DNA from: a virus | IMG/VR virus record: IMGVR_UViG_3300025127_008157 | Coordinates: 1-27,588 of that record | Strand: one strand, 5' to 3' | Length of the DNA: 27,588 bases | In this document: positions 8,103 through 16,039 of the stretch, piece after piece | How positions within the stretch are numbered: position 1 is the first letter of the stretch | Layout: every line of letters begins with the position of its first letter | Notes under the pieces: generated by a model | Seen by the model: only the letters and a program-made list of their open reading frames with translations | The model's database searches: none | What the model was told of the DNA's origin: nothing | Program-made: the position numbers and the translations under genes

Positions 8103-8929
8103 TATTTAATCCTTTTATCTCTTTGGGTGCTATTAAAGTTTATACTTTCTTTTAGCATGTTAAATAGAGTACCACAACTTTTTGCAAAATTTAATAATTC
8201 AATTGAATCTTTCGGTAAACATTTTCCTCCGTAACCAAACTTTCCATCCGGTCCAGGAACATAGGTATGTTGATCTCCGACCCATTCTGCACGTGCAAAA
8301 TGTTTTTGAAACATGTCATAATCTATTTGCTGTTGTTTACATAAATTATATAAATTATTACAGTAGCTAACTTTTACAGAATAAAATGTGTTTCTTGCTA
8401 ATTTTAACAATTCTATCTCTTTGTAATTCTGTGTTTCAAAATATTCTGCGTTGACATTATTGTGGTGCTTAAAAAACAGTTTATAAATAGCTTTCACTTT
8501 TTCTGTGTGTTTCGGCATACCAGCTAAGTATACCTCTTCTTGATTTATGAAATCTTCCATAGCAGTTCTTTGTGTGAGAAACTCAGGGTTAAAAACAATA
8601 TTTGGCAACTGAAAAGTACCTGATAGGTTATCGCATGCCCCAACTGGAAGTGTTGATTTTATTACTATAGTTGATGTATTTGAATTAGAAAAATTTTTAT
8701 AATCCTCCATACACTCTTCAACAATCGCTACATTTAAACGACCATCTAATAAATCAGTTGGAACATTAACAAATATAATATCTGCGTTATAGGCGTTTTC
8801 CTTGCTTTTAAGAGAGTTATGCTGCTTATTGCTAGGGTCATATATATATGTCGTTAAAACGTCTTTAAGCTGTGCTACAGCCTTGCCTACGAAGCCATAG
8901 CCGACGATGCCTATTGTTGATTTATCCAT
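8102..8929 (-). CDS. UDP-glucose/GDP-mannose 6-dehydrogenase-like protein, shortened
   Basis: The family oxidises C6 of a nucleotide sugar twice using NAD, giving a uronic acid. Here the NAD fold opens with GIVGYGFVGKA (Gly10, Gly12, Gly15). Further family landmarks are KSTLPVG (91-97), FNPEFL (113-118), a Lys/Asn pair in LLKLARNTFYS, and the active-site block FGYGGKCLPKD with catalytic Cys237. The usual enzyme has about 390-450 residues with a C-terminal nucleotide-binding domain; this protein ends at 275, just after the active site and dimer helix. It either works as a compact form, uses a partner, or binds another substrate. The active-site residues are intact, so it is not obviously decayed. 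It is the last sugar gene of the block and overlaps the upstream glycosyltransferase-like gene by 19 bases. Confidence 0.85.
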   Translation of the reverse strand: MDKSTIGIVGYGFVGKAVAQLKDVLTTYIYDPSNKQHNSLKSKENAYNADIIFVNVPTDLLDGRLNVAIVEECMEDYKNFSNSNTSTIVIKSTLPVGACDNLSGTFQLPNIVFNPEFLTQRTAMEDFINQEEVYLAGMPKHTEKVKAIYKLFFKHHNNVNAEYFETQNYKEIELLKLARNTFYSVKVSYCNNLYNLCKQQQIDYDMFQKHFARAEWVGDQHTYVPGPDGKFGYGGKCLPKDSIELLNFAKSCGTLFNMLKESINFNSTQRDKRIK

Positions 8930-9747
8930 TGTGTGTACCTGTCAAAAATATATTCTGGTGTGGGATGATATTGAAACTCATCTAAAAATAACACTGGGGT
9001 TGAGAGAGGGTTCCAATTATTTTCATAACGAGTAAGTGATAATTTACGATCTCCCCATACTAAATGCCGAGCCCCACAAAGACTAGATAAATGCATGGGA
9101 CCAGATGACGGACCAAAAACAGTTTTACAGTTTCTTAATATGTTGAACACTTCTTCTAACGGTTTGTCTCTAAGGTCGTCAGCTTCTGGAATTACTCCTG
9201 ATTCTTTTGTAGTTCCTACACATGCTACTCTCTCACCATTTTTAGTTAGTAACTTGTGTAGTTTTTTCCAATTATCTAAGCTCCAATTATCTTCTTTGCG
9301 CAAATCTCTATCTCTTATATGAAAAACATATTCGTATTGTAAATCTTGCTCTTGGCCAAATCTAATATATTTTGGTTTTATTATATAATCTTTAACTTTA
9401 ATTTGTTCAGAAAAATGAGTATTTGGAGGAAAACCAATTCGTCGTGGAGCAAAAATAGTTGTGCCTTTATCTAGTAGCGAATCATGCTTAAGCAAGACTT
9501 GTCTTGTATATACATTTAAATCAACACCATGCATAAAAAAAGAATCAGACAAGCCATTTGGTGGATCTAAATCTATAAACTTACTAGCAAAATCACTATA
9601 CAAAGCTTTAGAAGATGGCTTACATGCGATTACTGTTTCTTCAAAATTTTCAGCTAAAGCACGAACATACGCCTGCCAAGCAAAAAGCTCCCAACCAAAC
9701 TCTCCTATCCAAGGGCCGGCGATTAATCTTTTATTTAACTTGTTCAT
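8911..9747 (-). CDS. GT9/heptosyltransferase-like glycosyltransferase (278 aa)
   Basis: The N-terminus contains GPWIGEFGWELFAWQ and the C-terminal half contains HIRDRDLRKEDNWSLDNWKK and FGPSSGPMHLSSLCGA. The second pattern matches the nucleotide-sugar side of GT9 (ADP-heptose:LPS heptosyltransferase) enzymes, where GPxSGPxH sits in the donor site. The first half is divergent. Members transfer heptose or related sugars from an ADP- or GDP-linked donor. Length is slightly under the usual 320-350. The gene overlaps the previous one by 17 bases and the next by 19. With the heptose kinase and nucleotidyltransferase upstream, an ADP-heptose-type donor is a sensible guess, but donor and acceptor are not proven. 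Confidence 0.75.
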   Translation of the reverse strand: MNKLNKRLIAGPWIGEFGWELFAWQAYVRALAENFEETVIACKPSSKALYSDFASKFIDLDPPNGLSDSFFMHGVDLNVYTRQVLLKHDSLLDKGTTIFAPRRIGFPPNTHFSEQIKVKDYIIKPKYIRFGQEQDLQYEYVFHIRDRDLRKEDNWSLDNWKKLHKLLTKNGERVACVGTTKESGVIPEADDLRDKPLEEVFNILRNCKTVFGPSSGPMHLSSLCGARHLVWGDRKLSLTRYENNWNPLSTPVLFLDEFQYHPTPEYIFDRYTQWINQQ

Positions 9748-10600
9748 AAAAACTCACTATTTGTTTTGCCCAGCTTAATCGATTAAATTTTTGTACTTCT
9801 TTGTAACCTTTTTCAGCGATTTTTTTAGCCTCTTCAGGATTTTTTAGATAATAATTTATTTTTTGGTTTAGGTCTTCTGCATCTTTAAAAATAACGCAGT
9901 GCTCACCATCAATAAAAATATCTTCTCTGCCTGGCCAATCATCTGTGATTAAAAAACCTTTAGCAGCCATTATTTTATATACTCTATCAGATGCGCCATC
10001 CGAAGTACACATATTTAAATTAATTTTACTTTTTGAAACTTCTATTGAATGACTGTTAGAAAAAGCATTATTTATAACTTTTACTGGTACATCTAGTTTA
10101 GAAAGCAACTCTGCCCTGTTTCCATATATGTTGCCAATAAAGCTAGCATCATAAATTTGATCAACATCACGAGGCTTGTCAATAGTAGAATCAAACCCTT
10201 CACAAACATAAAAAGAGTTTTTGTTTATTTTAGTAGCATGCTCTAGTACATTTAACTTATCACAACAAAAGTAATGAACTAATTTAGTTTTATCTTTCAT
10301 TTCTTGATCATAATTTACCAACGCATCCATAAACCAAAGACAGGTGGTTGTTATATCACTAATTTTTTTAAAAACTTCTAAAGACACTACATTACATTTA
10401 CTAAAAACAACTAAATCAAATGCTCTTTGTTTGACCAAATAAACTAAATCTTTATCTCTGTATTCGTTGCCATGTATGGCTGCTTTTAGACGATAGTTAT
10501 AGCCTATAACATCATAACCTAAATCTTTGAAAGCAAATAATTGTGATAAATTAGTCGACTTACCTTCTTTGTCAAACACACCAACAAATAAAATTCTCAT
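9731..10600 (-). CDS. CgeB-like group 1 glycosyltransferase (289 aa)
   Basis: This is a GT-B type protein. It begins MRILFVGVFD with a Rossmann start and ends with the CgeB/glycosyltransferase group 1 arrangement: SKSKINLNMC (190-198), SDRVYKIMAAKGFLITDDWP (204-223), and EHCVIFKDAEDL (233-244), where a conserved Asp/Glu segment contacts the nucleotide sugar. CgeB-like proteins transfer sugars in spore coats, capsules and phages. The length is compact. The start at 10600 has a good AGAGG ribosome site four bases upstream. It is flanked by a radical SAM gene upstream (gap of 9 bases) and a GT9-like gene downstream. Donor and acceptor unknown. Confidence 0.75.
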   Translation of the reverse strand: MRILFVGVFDKEGKSTNLSQLFAFKDLGYDVIGYNYRLKAAIHGNEYRDKDLVYLVKQRAFDLVVFSKCNVVSLEVFKKISDITTTCLWFMDALVNYDQEMKDKTKLVHYFCCDKLNVLEHATKINKNSFYVCEGFDSTIDKPRDVDQIYDASFIGNIYGNRAELLSKLDVPVKVINNAFSNSHSIEVSKSKINLNMCTSDGASDRVYKIMAAKGFLITDDWPGREDIFIDGEHCVIFKDAEDLNQKINYYLKNPEEAKKIAEKGYKEVQKFNRLSWAKQIVSFYEQVK

Positions 10601-10609
10601 TCTGCCTCT

Positions 10610-11680
10610 CTAGATAAACTCATCGTTTACTTCAGGATTCTTAATTCTATTTAAATACTCGTTAATAATATGAGGTCGACACTTGTAGTTTCCACACGGC
10701 TCATGATTTAGCTTTGCTACTTTGTCAATTATTTTTTGTACTTGGCCACTAGTATGAATCTCTTCAAACGTCTGTTCATAGATATTTCCAAAGCTATAAT
10801 CTTTCTGATCATAGAATATATTACACCCATAACAACCGCCTTTAGCATCAATTAGTGTCAAAAAGTTATACGCATAACATTTTTTGTAACAGTAATTGTG
10901 GCTCTGACCAGGTATTTCTGGCATTTCCTCTAAATTTCTGCTTCTCACAGTTACGTAAAAATCATCCGTTGAGCGGTCTAGTAACCGCTGTCTTAGCTCA
11001 TTATCTGTTAAGCTATACAAAGTGGGGTTAGAGGCGCTTTTAGGATGATTGTGGTGTGGTTTAAACTGAACATTGTCAACGCCTACGTCTTTCATCAGAT
11101 CAGCGAATGCCTCCATTTCATGAATATTGTTTTCCATAACAATAAACTGCGCGCCAAGCTCAACATCTAGATTATGTTCTTTTTTGTACTTTGCTGCGGC
11201 GCGCATATTTCTTATAACACGATCAAAATCTTTTGATTTATGTATTTCACGATGTGTTTCTGCTGTAGCAGCATCGATACTAAACCTAATCCAAGCAAAG
11301 TAAGGCAAAAGCTGGTTTAAGCGTCTTTCATTTAATAAGCCACCATTGGTTGCCATGGACGTCTTGATGCCTCTACTGTGTGCAGCTTGAACAAACTTAT
11401 CCATATCTGGATGTAGTAGGGGCTCGCCTTCGCCAGCAAAGTATATTGATTTTACTCCAATATCTGCCATAGAATGTATGCCTCTAACTAAAACTTCTGT
11501 GTTTATCCTTACAACTCCGTGCGTAATCCAATCCACACTACAAAAGCTACAATGGTGCTGGCACCTGTTTGTTGGTCCGATCTCAACATGTAAAGGAGTC
11601 GCAGCCCCTGTTTTTTTCCAATGTGCTACCTCTTCTGGATAATACATTAATTTATGACTATCAACGTCTTTGATGCCCAT
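10610..11680 (-). CDS. Radical SAM protein with SPASM-like C-terminal cysteines
   Basis: Cys40, Cys44 and Cys47 form the CxxxCxxC that holds the SAM-binding 4Fe-4S cluster, followed by the FAGEGEPLLHPD segment that contacts SAM. After the TIM-barrel part, Cys264, Cys268, Cys283, Cys286, Cys329 and Cys334 make a second cysteine-rich region like SPASM or twitch domains, which bind auxiliary iron-sulfur clusters. Such enzymes modify peptides, sugars or aminoglycosides by radical chemistry. Within this operon a sugar-modifying reaction is plausible, for example on a 4-amino sugar as in the DesII deaminase, but a peptide-modifying or unrelated reaction cannot be excluded. It sits one base after the epimerase gene, whose last codons supply the GGGAG ribosome site. 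Confidence 0.85.
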   Translation of the reverse strand: MGIKDVDSHKLMYYPEEVAHWKKTGAATPLHVEIGPTNRCQHHCSFCSVDWITHGVVRINTEVLVRGIHSMADIGVKSIYFAGEGEPLLHPDMDKFVQAAHSRGIKTSMATNGGLLNERRLNQLLPYFAWIRFSIDAATAETHREIHKSKDFDRVIRNMRAAAKYKKEHNLDVELGAQFIVMENNIHEMEAFADLMKDVGVDNVQFKPHHNHPKSASNPTLYSLTDNELRQRLLDRSTDDFYVTVRSRNLEEMPEIPGQSHNYCYKKCYAYNFLTLIDAKGGCYGCNIFYDQKDYSFGNIYEQTFEEIHTSGQVQKIIDKVAKLNHEPCGNYKCRPHIINEYLNRIKNPEVNDEFI

Positions 11681-11681
11681 T

Positions 11682-12662
11682 TTATACTTCTCCCAGCCAA
11701 TACTCGACTAAATCTTTTAAAGTTTGTTCTATTGCTATAGATGGCTGCCAATTTAAAAAGTTTCTAACTTTTGTGTCATCTGGAATTTGAACCGGTATAT
11801 CAACTTTTCTAAAAAATTTAGGCTCTATCTCTAGCTTAACATCTTGTAAATTGTACATCTGTAGCATGCTATCTAGGTAGTACTGCATGGGATGTAAGTC
11901 GTTACCGGCAATATGAAATATTTCACCGCATTTTATATTGTCTTTATGAAACTCATTCATTAGTCTATAGTATACATCAACAACATCTCTAACATCAGCG
12001 ACAATTCTTTGTGACGTCATGTTACCGATTTTAATTACAGGCTCTTGTTGGCCCTTAATAATTTTAGCAATTTGGATTGCGTCTGATGATATAGAAAAAT
12101 TACTACCTCGACGTGGACCAGTGTGAGAAAAAGCCCTTGTTAGAAATGCTCTCAAGTCTGTATTGTGTGTTCTTTCTAAAACATACATATCAGCAACAGC
12201 TTTTGAAACACCATAAGGGTTATTAGGGTTGAACGGTGTAGTTTCATCAATTTTTGAATCAGCAGGACAGATACCATACACTTCTGGTGTTGAACAATTC
12301 ATCAGCACGCACAACGGCATGTTCTCAATAATCTCATCGCATATTCTAGCTGTGCCCAAGGCATTAGTTTTAGTTGCCAACAAAGGCGTTTTAAATGAAG
12401 ATGGTGGGTGAGCAAACGCCCCAAGATGAAACACTCCGTCAAACATATCATTTTCAAATATGTTTGTTATTGAGTCTAAATCTTCTAAATCACCATAAAC
12501 AAACTCAATTTTATTTAAATTTTCTTCTCCAACAATATTAACTATATCCCTACATGTGTCTAGGTTTCTTGCCATGGCAACAACTTCATCACCGCCTTCT
12601 AAAATTCTGTTAATCATATGCGGGCCAGCAAATCCTGTAGCACCAGTTACTAAATATCTCAT
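11682..12662 (-). CDS. NAD(P)-dependent sugar epimerase/dehydratase, GMD/RMD-like
   Basis: This is an extended short-chain dehydrogenase: cofactor motif GATGFAG (7-13), catalytic-type CSTPEVYG (123-130) with Thr125, and Tyr150/Lys154 in NPYGVSK. The segment RAFSHTGPRRG (176-186) resembles that of GDP-mannose 4,6-dehydratases and GDP-4-keto-6-deoxymannose reductases more than other branches. Those enzymes make or reduce the 4-keto-6-deoxy intermediate that a DegT aminotransferase can use. The length of 326 is normal. It shares an ATGA overlap with the aminotransferase gene, indicating coupled translation. The exact nucleotide sugar cannot be told from sequence alone. Confidence 0.85.
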   Translation of the reverse strand: MRYLVTGATGFAGPHMINRILEGGDEVVAMARNLDTCRDIVNIVGEENLNKIEFVYGDLEDLDSITNIFENDMFDGVFHLGAFAHPPSSFKTPLLATKTNALGTARICDEIIENMPLCVLMNCSTPEVYGICPADSKIDETTPFNPNNPYGVSKAVADMYVLERTHNTDLRAFLTRAFSHTGPRRGSNFSISSDAIQIAKIIKGQQEPVIKIGNMTSQRIVADVRDVVDVYYRLMNEFHKDNIKCGEIFHIAGNDLHPMQYYLDSMLQMYNLQDVKLEIEPKFFRKVDIPVQIPDDTKVRNFLNWQPSIAIEQTLKDLVEYWLGEV

Positions 12663-13612
12663 TGTAAATCCTTTAATTTTTCTACTATAAAATGTATGTC
12701 TGCCTTATTAACATCAGGACCAACTGGTAAATACATAATTTTTTTAGACATCTCATAACTTTTTGTTTGAGATACATCTAATAAAAATGGTGCGCATGAA
12801 CCAACAGGCTTAAACCCGTATCTCGCAGCTATATTTTGTTTTCTTAAATCGTCGACAATTTTATTATTATCTACTTTAATATCATAGACCCATGGCACAT
12901 CTCTTCTAGGCATGTGATATTTTTTAGCTATTAGCGAATCATATAAAGATTCGTTTTGTCGTCTTATTTTTATATTTTTATCTATCTCGCCTAAAGAATC
13001 AATTATTAAAGATGCCTGTGAATTAGTCATTCTGTAATTAAACCCGATTCGTTTATGCATGTAATTGTGCTCTTCCCCAAAAGACATACTTTTCATGTCT
13101 TTTACAATTTTTAAAAATTCTAAATCATCAGAAACAATGGCGCCGCCCTCTTCTCCACAAACTATTTTATTTCTATAAAAAGAGAAGCAACCTATATCAT
13201 AGCTTCCAACCATTTTATTGCCCCATTTACATCCATGTGCTTCAGCCGCATCTTCAATAATACGCAAATTATATTTTTTAGCTAGTTCAGAGACTGCGTC
13301 CATATTTACAACCCTTCCATAAACATGTGTGACCATGATAACTTTTGTTTTATATGTTATCTTTTTTTCTAGATCAATCAAGTCGATAAGTAGATCATCA
13401 CTGCAGTCAACGAATACCGGGTTAAGACGAGCATAATAAACCGCCCAAGCAGTAGCAATCATAGTAAATTGTGGTACAATAATTTCAGAATCTTTAGGAA
13501 GTTGAAGCGCTTCTAGAGCTAGATGAAGAGCGGCAGTGCCAGAGTTGACCGAAACACACCCTTCGGTACCTATATATTTTGAAAATTTGTTCTCTAACTC
13601 TTCAAATTTCAT
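12659..13612 (-). CDS. DegT/DnrJ/EryC1-type PLP sugar aminotransferase
   Basis: The protein has the DegT pattern: SVNSGTAALHLALEAL near the N-terminus, IIVPQFTMIATAWAV, EDAAEAHG (Glu120-Asp121, where the Asp contacts the PLP ring nitrogen) and CFSFYRNKIVCGEEGG with the PLP-binding Lys149. These enzymes place an amino group on a keto sugar-nucleotide, usually at C3 or C4. At 317 residues it is shorter than the usual 360-400. I chose the ATG at 13612 because it overlaps the stop of the upstream epimerase in TAATG; an ATG four codons earlier at 13624 is possible. Its neighbours are two dehydratase-type genes and a formyltransferase, which fits a 4-keto to 4-amino to 4-formamido sequence. Confidence 0.9.
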   Translation of the reverse strand: MKFEELENKFSKYIGTEGCVSVNSGTAALHLALEALQLPKDSEIIVPQFTMIATAWAVYYARLNPVFVDCSDDLLIDLIDLEKKITYKTKVIMVTHVYGRVVNMDAVSELAKKYNLRIIEDAAEAHGCKWGNKMVGSYDIGCFSFYRNKIVCGEEGGAIVSDDLEFLKIVKDMKSMSFGEEHNYMHKRIGFNYRMTNSQASLIIDSLGEIDKNIKIRRQNESLYDSLIAKKYHMPRRDVPWVYDIKVDNNKIVDDLRKQNIAARYGFKPVGSCAPFLLDVSQTKSYEMSKKIMYLPVGPDVNKADIHFIVEKLKDLQ

Positions 13613-14565
13613 TACCAATCCCATTCACTATTATTAGAGTAATAGTAATCTATTGTTTTCTTTAGGGCGTTTTCTAGAGATGTTGGTGTCTTTTTCCCGA
13701 TCGCATTATATAATTTTGTGTTATCAGACTGGAGATGCCAAATCTCCCATGGTCTTGCTCTTTTCTCATCAGTTTGTATTTCTACATTTTTATGGCCCAT
13801 TAGCTTGCCGATAAGTCTAGCAAGATCATAAATTTTTATACCACCTTCGCTTCCCATGTTGTAAACTTCGCCAAATTGACCTTTTTCTAAAAGCTCTACT
13901 GCCATACGTACAGCATCACCAGAATATTGAAAATCTCTAAACGAATTATTTCCTAATTTAATTACGCTTGTTTTATCTAGCTGACTAATAATTTCAGGAA
14001 TAACATATGCGTGCGTTTCTCTCTCACCAACACAATTAAATTGCCTCATTGCGATAGCAGGAACACCGGCCTCTCTCCAGCGAACCTGTACTAAACCATC
14101 AGCAGCTAGCTTGCTGACTCCATATGTAGAGTGCGCTGCGACAGGATCAGATTCAGATATCTTGCCTTTCATATCGCCATAGATTTCAGCAGAGGAAACC
14201 TGTAGCAATCCTTTTATATTTGCTTTTTGACATGCGTTAAGTACTCTTAAAACAGCCGTAGCATTAATATCAAAAAAATGCATTGGTCTTTCAAAGCATT
14301 CTGGAATGTATGGCTCAGCAGCATAATTAAAAACATACTCAATATCATGACTTATTAATATTTTTGCCAGTTCGTTTTCATCATCACGAATGTCAAACCA
14401 TATAAACTTTGCTTTTTCATGAATGTGTTTTTTAAGTCCCGTAATCAGATTGTCTAGCACAACAATATTACAATTACGATCATTAATTAAATGATCGACT
14501 AAGTGTGAGCCTAGAAACCCAGCACCACCAATAACACAGACATTAACATTTTCTATAGTTCTCAT
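13612..14565 (-). CDS. NAD-dependent sugar epimerase/dehydratase (UDP- or dTDP-sugar type)
   Basis: The cofactor motif GGAGFLG (13-19), the acidic residue at the end of the second strand (VVLDNL), QVSSAEIYG (122-130) and the catalytic pair Tyr148/Lys152 in TYGVSK define an extended short-chain dehydrogenase. The set resembles dTDP-glucose 4,6-dehydratases, UDP-glucuronate decarboxylases and UDP-GlcNAc/glucose epimerases; RQFNCVGERE is the substrate-side loop. Length 317 is normal. It begins 2 bases after the formyltransferase stop with AGAGGAA as ribosome site. It likely supplies one of the two keto or epimerised sugar-nucleotides of the block; which one is unknown. Confidence 0.85.
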   Translation of the reverse strand: MRTIENVNVCVIGGAGFLGSHLVDHLINDRNCNIVVLDNLITGLKKHIHEKAKFIWFDIRDDENELAKILISHDIEYVFNYAAEPYIPECFERPMHFFDINATAVLRVLNACQKANIKGLLQVSSAEIYGDMKGKISESDPVAAHSTYGVSKLAADGLVQVRWREAGVPAIAMRQFNCVGERETHAYVIPEIISQLDKTSVIKLGNNSFRDFQYSGDAVRMAVELLEKGQFGEVYNMGSEGGIKIYDLARLIGKLMGHKNVEIQTDEKRARPWEIWHLQSDNTKLYNAIGKKTPTSLENALKKTIDYYYSNNSEWDW

Positions 14566-14567
14566 TA

Positions 14568-15170
14568 TTATTCCTCTTTGTAATCAATATATATTTTTTT
14601 ACCTTTGTTGTTAAAGTAATATAATTGGTCTTTGCCTGGAAAATAAAAAGCTTTAACAAACCTAGTTAAATTTCTTGCCTTTTGTAGGTCTTTTTTCAAA
14701 TAACATTTACCTACATTTTTTCTTTGAGGTGTGGCAATATAGTCCTCAAATAGTAAATCACTATACCAATCTTTAAACATTTTAAAGATTATTTTTACGC
14801 CTTTTTCGTACAAGGAAAAAGCAGTGTCATGTTTAGATATCAAAAATTCTCTAATTTCAATAATATCTCCCGTATCAACACCCTGGTCAATCAAATGTAA
14901 AGTAATACCAAATTTGCTTTCTTGATTCAACAAAGCCCAAGTACATATTCCACTTCCTTTATACTCAGGCAACACGCCAGGATGAAAATTGTAACATTTT
15001 TTGCTTTTTAATATGTCAGCAGAAATTATTTTTTCATACATAACAGACAAAACGATGTCAGCTTCTTGCAAGCTATTAACCAACACAAAACCACTAGGAG
15101 TATTGTTGCGTGCCCACAGAATACATTGCTCACCGACTTCTCTAGATGTTGCTATAAAAACTTTTTTCAA
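14568..15170 (-). CDS. Formyltransferase, probably sugar N-formyltransferase
   Basis: This 200-residue protein keeps the catalytic part of the methionyl-tRNA formyltransferase/GART family: NFHPGVLPEYKGSGICTWAL with Asn61 and His63, then HLIDQGVDTGDII (92-104), whose aspartates complete the Asn-His-Asp site that moves the formyl group from N10-formyltetrahydrofolate. The N-terminal Rossmann part is reduced and the C-terminal tRNA-binding domain of Fmt is absent, so initiator tRNA is an unlikely substrate. With an aminotransferase next door, formylation of an amino-deoxy sugar is the best reading. The start codon is TTG at 15170, supported by AGGAG 8 bases upstream inside the end of the previous gene. 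Small size is shared by some phage and O-antigen enzymes. Confidence 0.85.
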   Translation of the reverse strand: MKKVFIATSREVGEQCILWARNNTPSGFVLVNSLQEADIVLSVMYEKIISADILKSKKCYNFHPGVLPEYKGSGICTWALLNQESKFGITLHLIDQGVDTGDIIEIREFLISKHDTAFSLYEKGVKIIFKMFKDWYSDLLFEDYIATPQRKNVGKCYLKKDLQKARNLTRFVKAFYFPGKDQLYYFNNKGKKIYIDYKEE

Positions 15171-15172
15171 TC

Positions 15173-16039
15173 TTATTGCTCCTGTAAATAATTTAAACGC
15201 TCAATCATAAATTTAACATTATCTTCTATCGTAGGATGCTGCTTACAAAAGTTTTCACATTCACTAATATCTAATTGTGGAGTATTATCCCATGTTTCTT
15301 TAATCACACGCTTAAAGTCTTCATAGCTATCATCACTAAAATATATGGCTCTGTCACCTAAATAATCTCTAGCACCCTCGTACACAGAGTCGCTAATAAC
15401 AGAAGCTTTTCCTAGCTTGTAACCTTCTAAAAGGCCCAAACCGCCAGTTGAAGTTTCATGATAATCTGTACACATAAAACTACATTCTGCTATGAGTTTG
15501 CGATATTGTTCTTCTGAAGCTCCATGATTTGGTGTTTTTAAAGGTATATCTAGTTCTTGACATGCTCTTTCAAGCCATCCATAGTTTTTGTCTGCTACAT
15601 AAGGCCTTATTGTTTTAAGAATATATCTATCATCTTTTATTTCATTATTATAGTCGAAAAATCTAGCCCACATTTTCATAAGCTTACACTTTTTAATATC
15701 GATGCCTTCTTCGCCCATTCTGATAATTACTTCATTTGAAATACACCACAACTCTTTACATTTTTTTAAATAATCTTTATACAATTGCCAATTATAACCA
15801 TGAGGGTTTGGAGCTGTCCATACTGTTTTATAAAAGTCTAACGTCAGACTTACAATTGGAATGCCTGGAAATGTACCATGGAACATGTGTACAAGCTCTA
15901 ACCCAGCTTGAGTTGTCATTAAAATAAAATCAGTATCCGGATGAATTCCATTATGATCTACTTTAACACCCTTAGATTCAAATACAGGTATAAGCGGTTC
16001 TACGTTTTGCGATGGGGGAGTTACGATAGATATTCTCAT
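15173..16039 (-). CDS. GT4-like glycosyltransferase (288 aa)
   Basis: The protein is a GT-B candidate. It begins MRISIVTPPS, has an acceptor-side half with HMFHGTFPGIPIVSLTLDFY, and a donor-side half with STGGLGLLEGYKLGKASVIS and GDRAIYFSDDSYEDFKRV, matching the ExxxxGxP and loading-loop region of group 1 glycosyltransferases in reduced form. No membrane segment is present, so it would be cytoplasmic. An ATGA overlap and AGAGGAA upstream link it to the GT9-like gene before it. Donor and acceptor are unknown; the assignment rests on the C-terminal half. Confidence 0.7.
   Translation of the reverse strand: MRISIVTPPSQNVEPLIPVFESKGVKVDHNGIHPDTDFILMTTQAGLELVHMFHGTFPGIPIVSLTLDFYKTVWTAPNPHGYNWQLYKDYLKKCKELWCISNEVIIRMGEEGIDIKKCKLMKMWARFFDYNNEIKDDRYILKTIRPYVADKNYGWLERACQELDIPLKTPNHGASEEQYRKLIAECSFMCTDYHETSTGGLGLLEGYKLGKASVISDSVYEGARDYLGDRAIYFSDDSYEDFKRVIKETWDNTPQLDISECENFCKQHPTIEDNVKFMIERLNYLQEQ

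Noticed and set aside
8482-8489. TATAAATA late-promoter-like octamer on the plus strand, with others at 23247-23254 and 26967-26974 and a minus-strand copy at 10069-10076
   Set aside because: None stands before a gene in the matching direction, and the total count is about what an AT-rich sequence of this length gives by chance.
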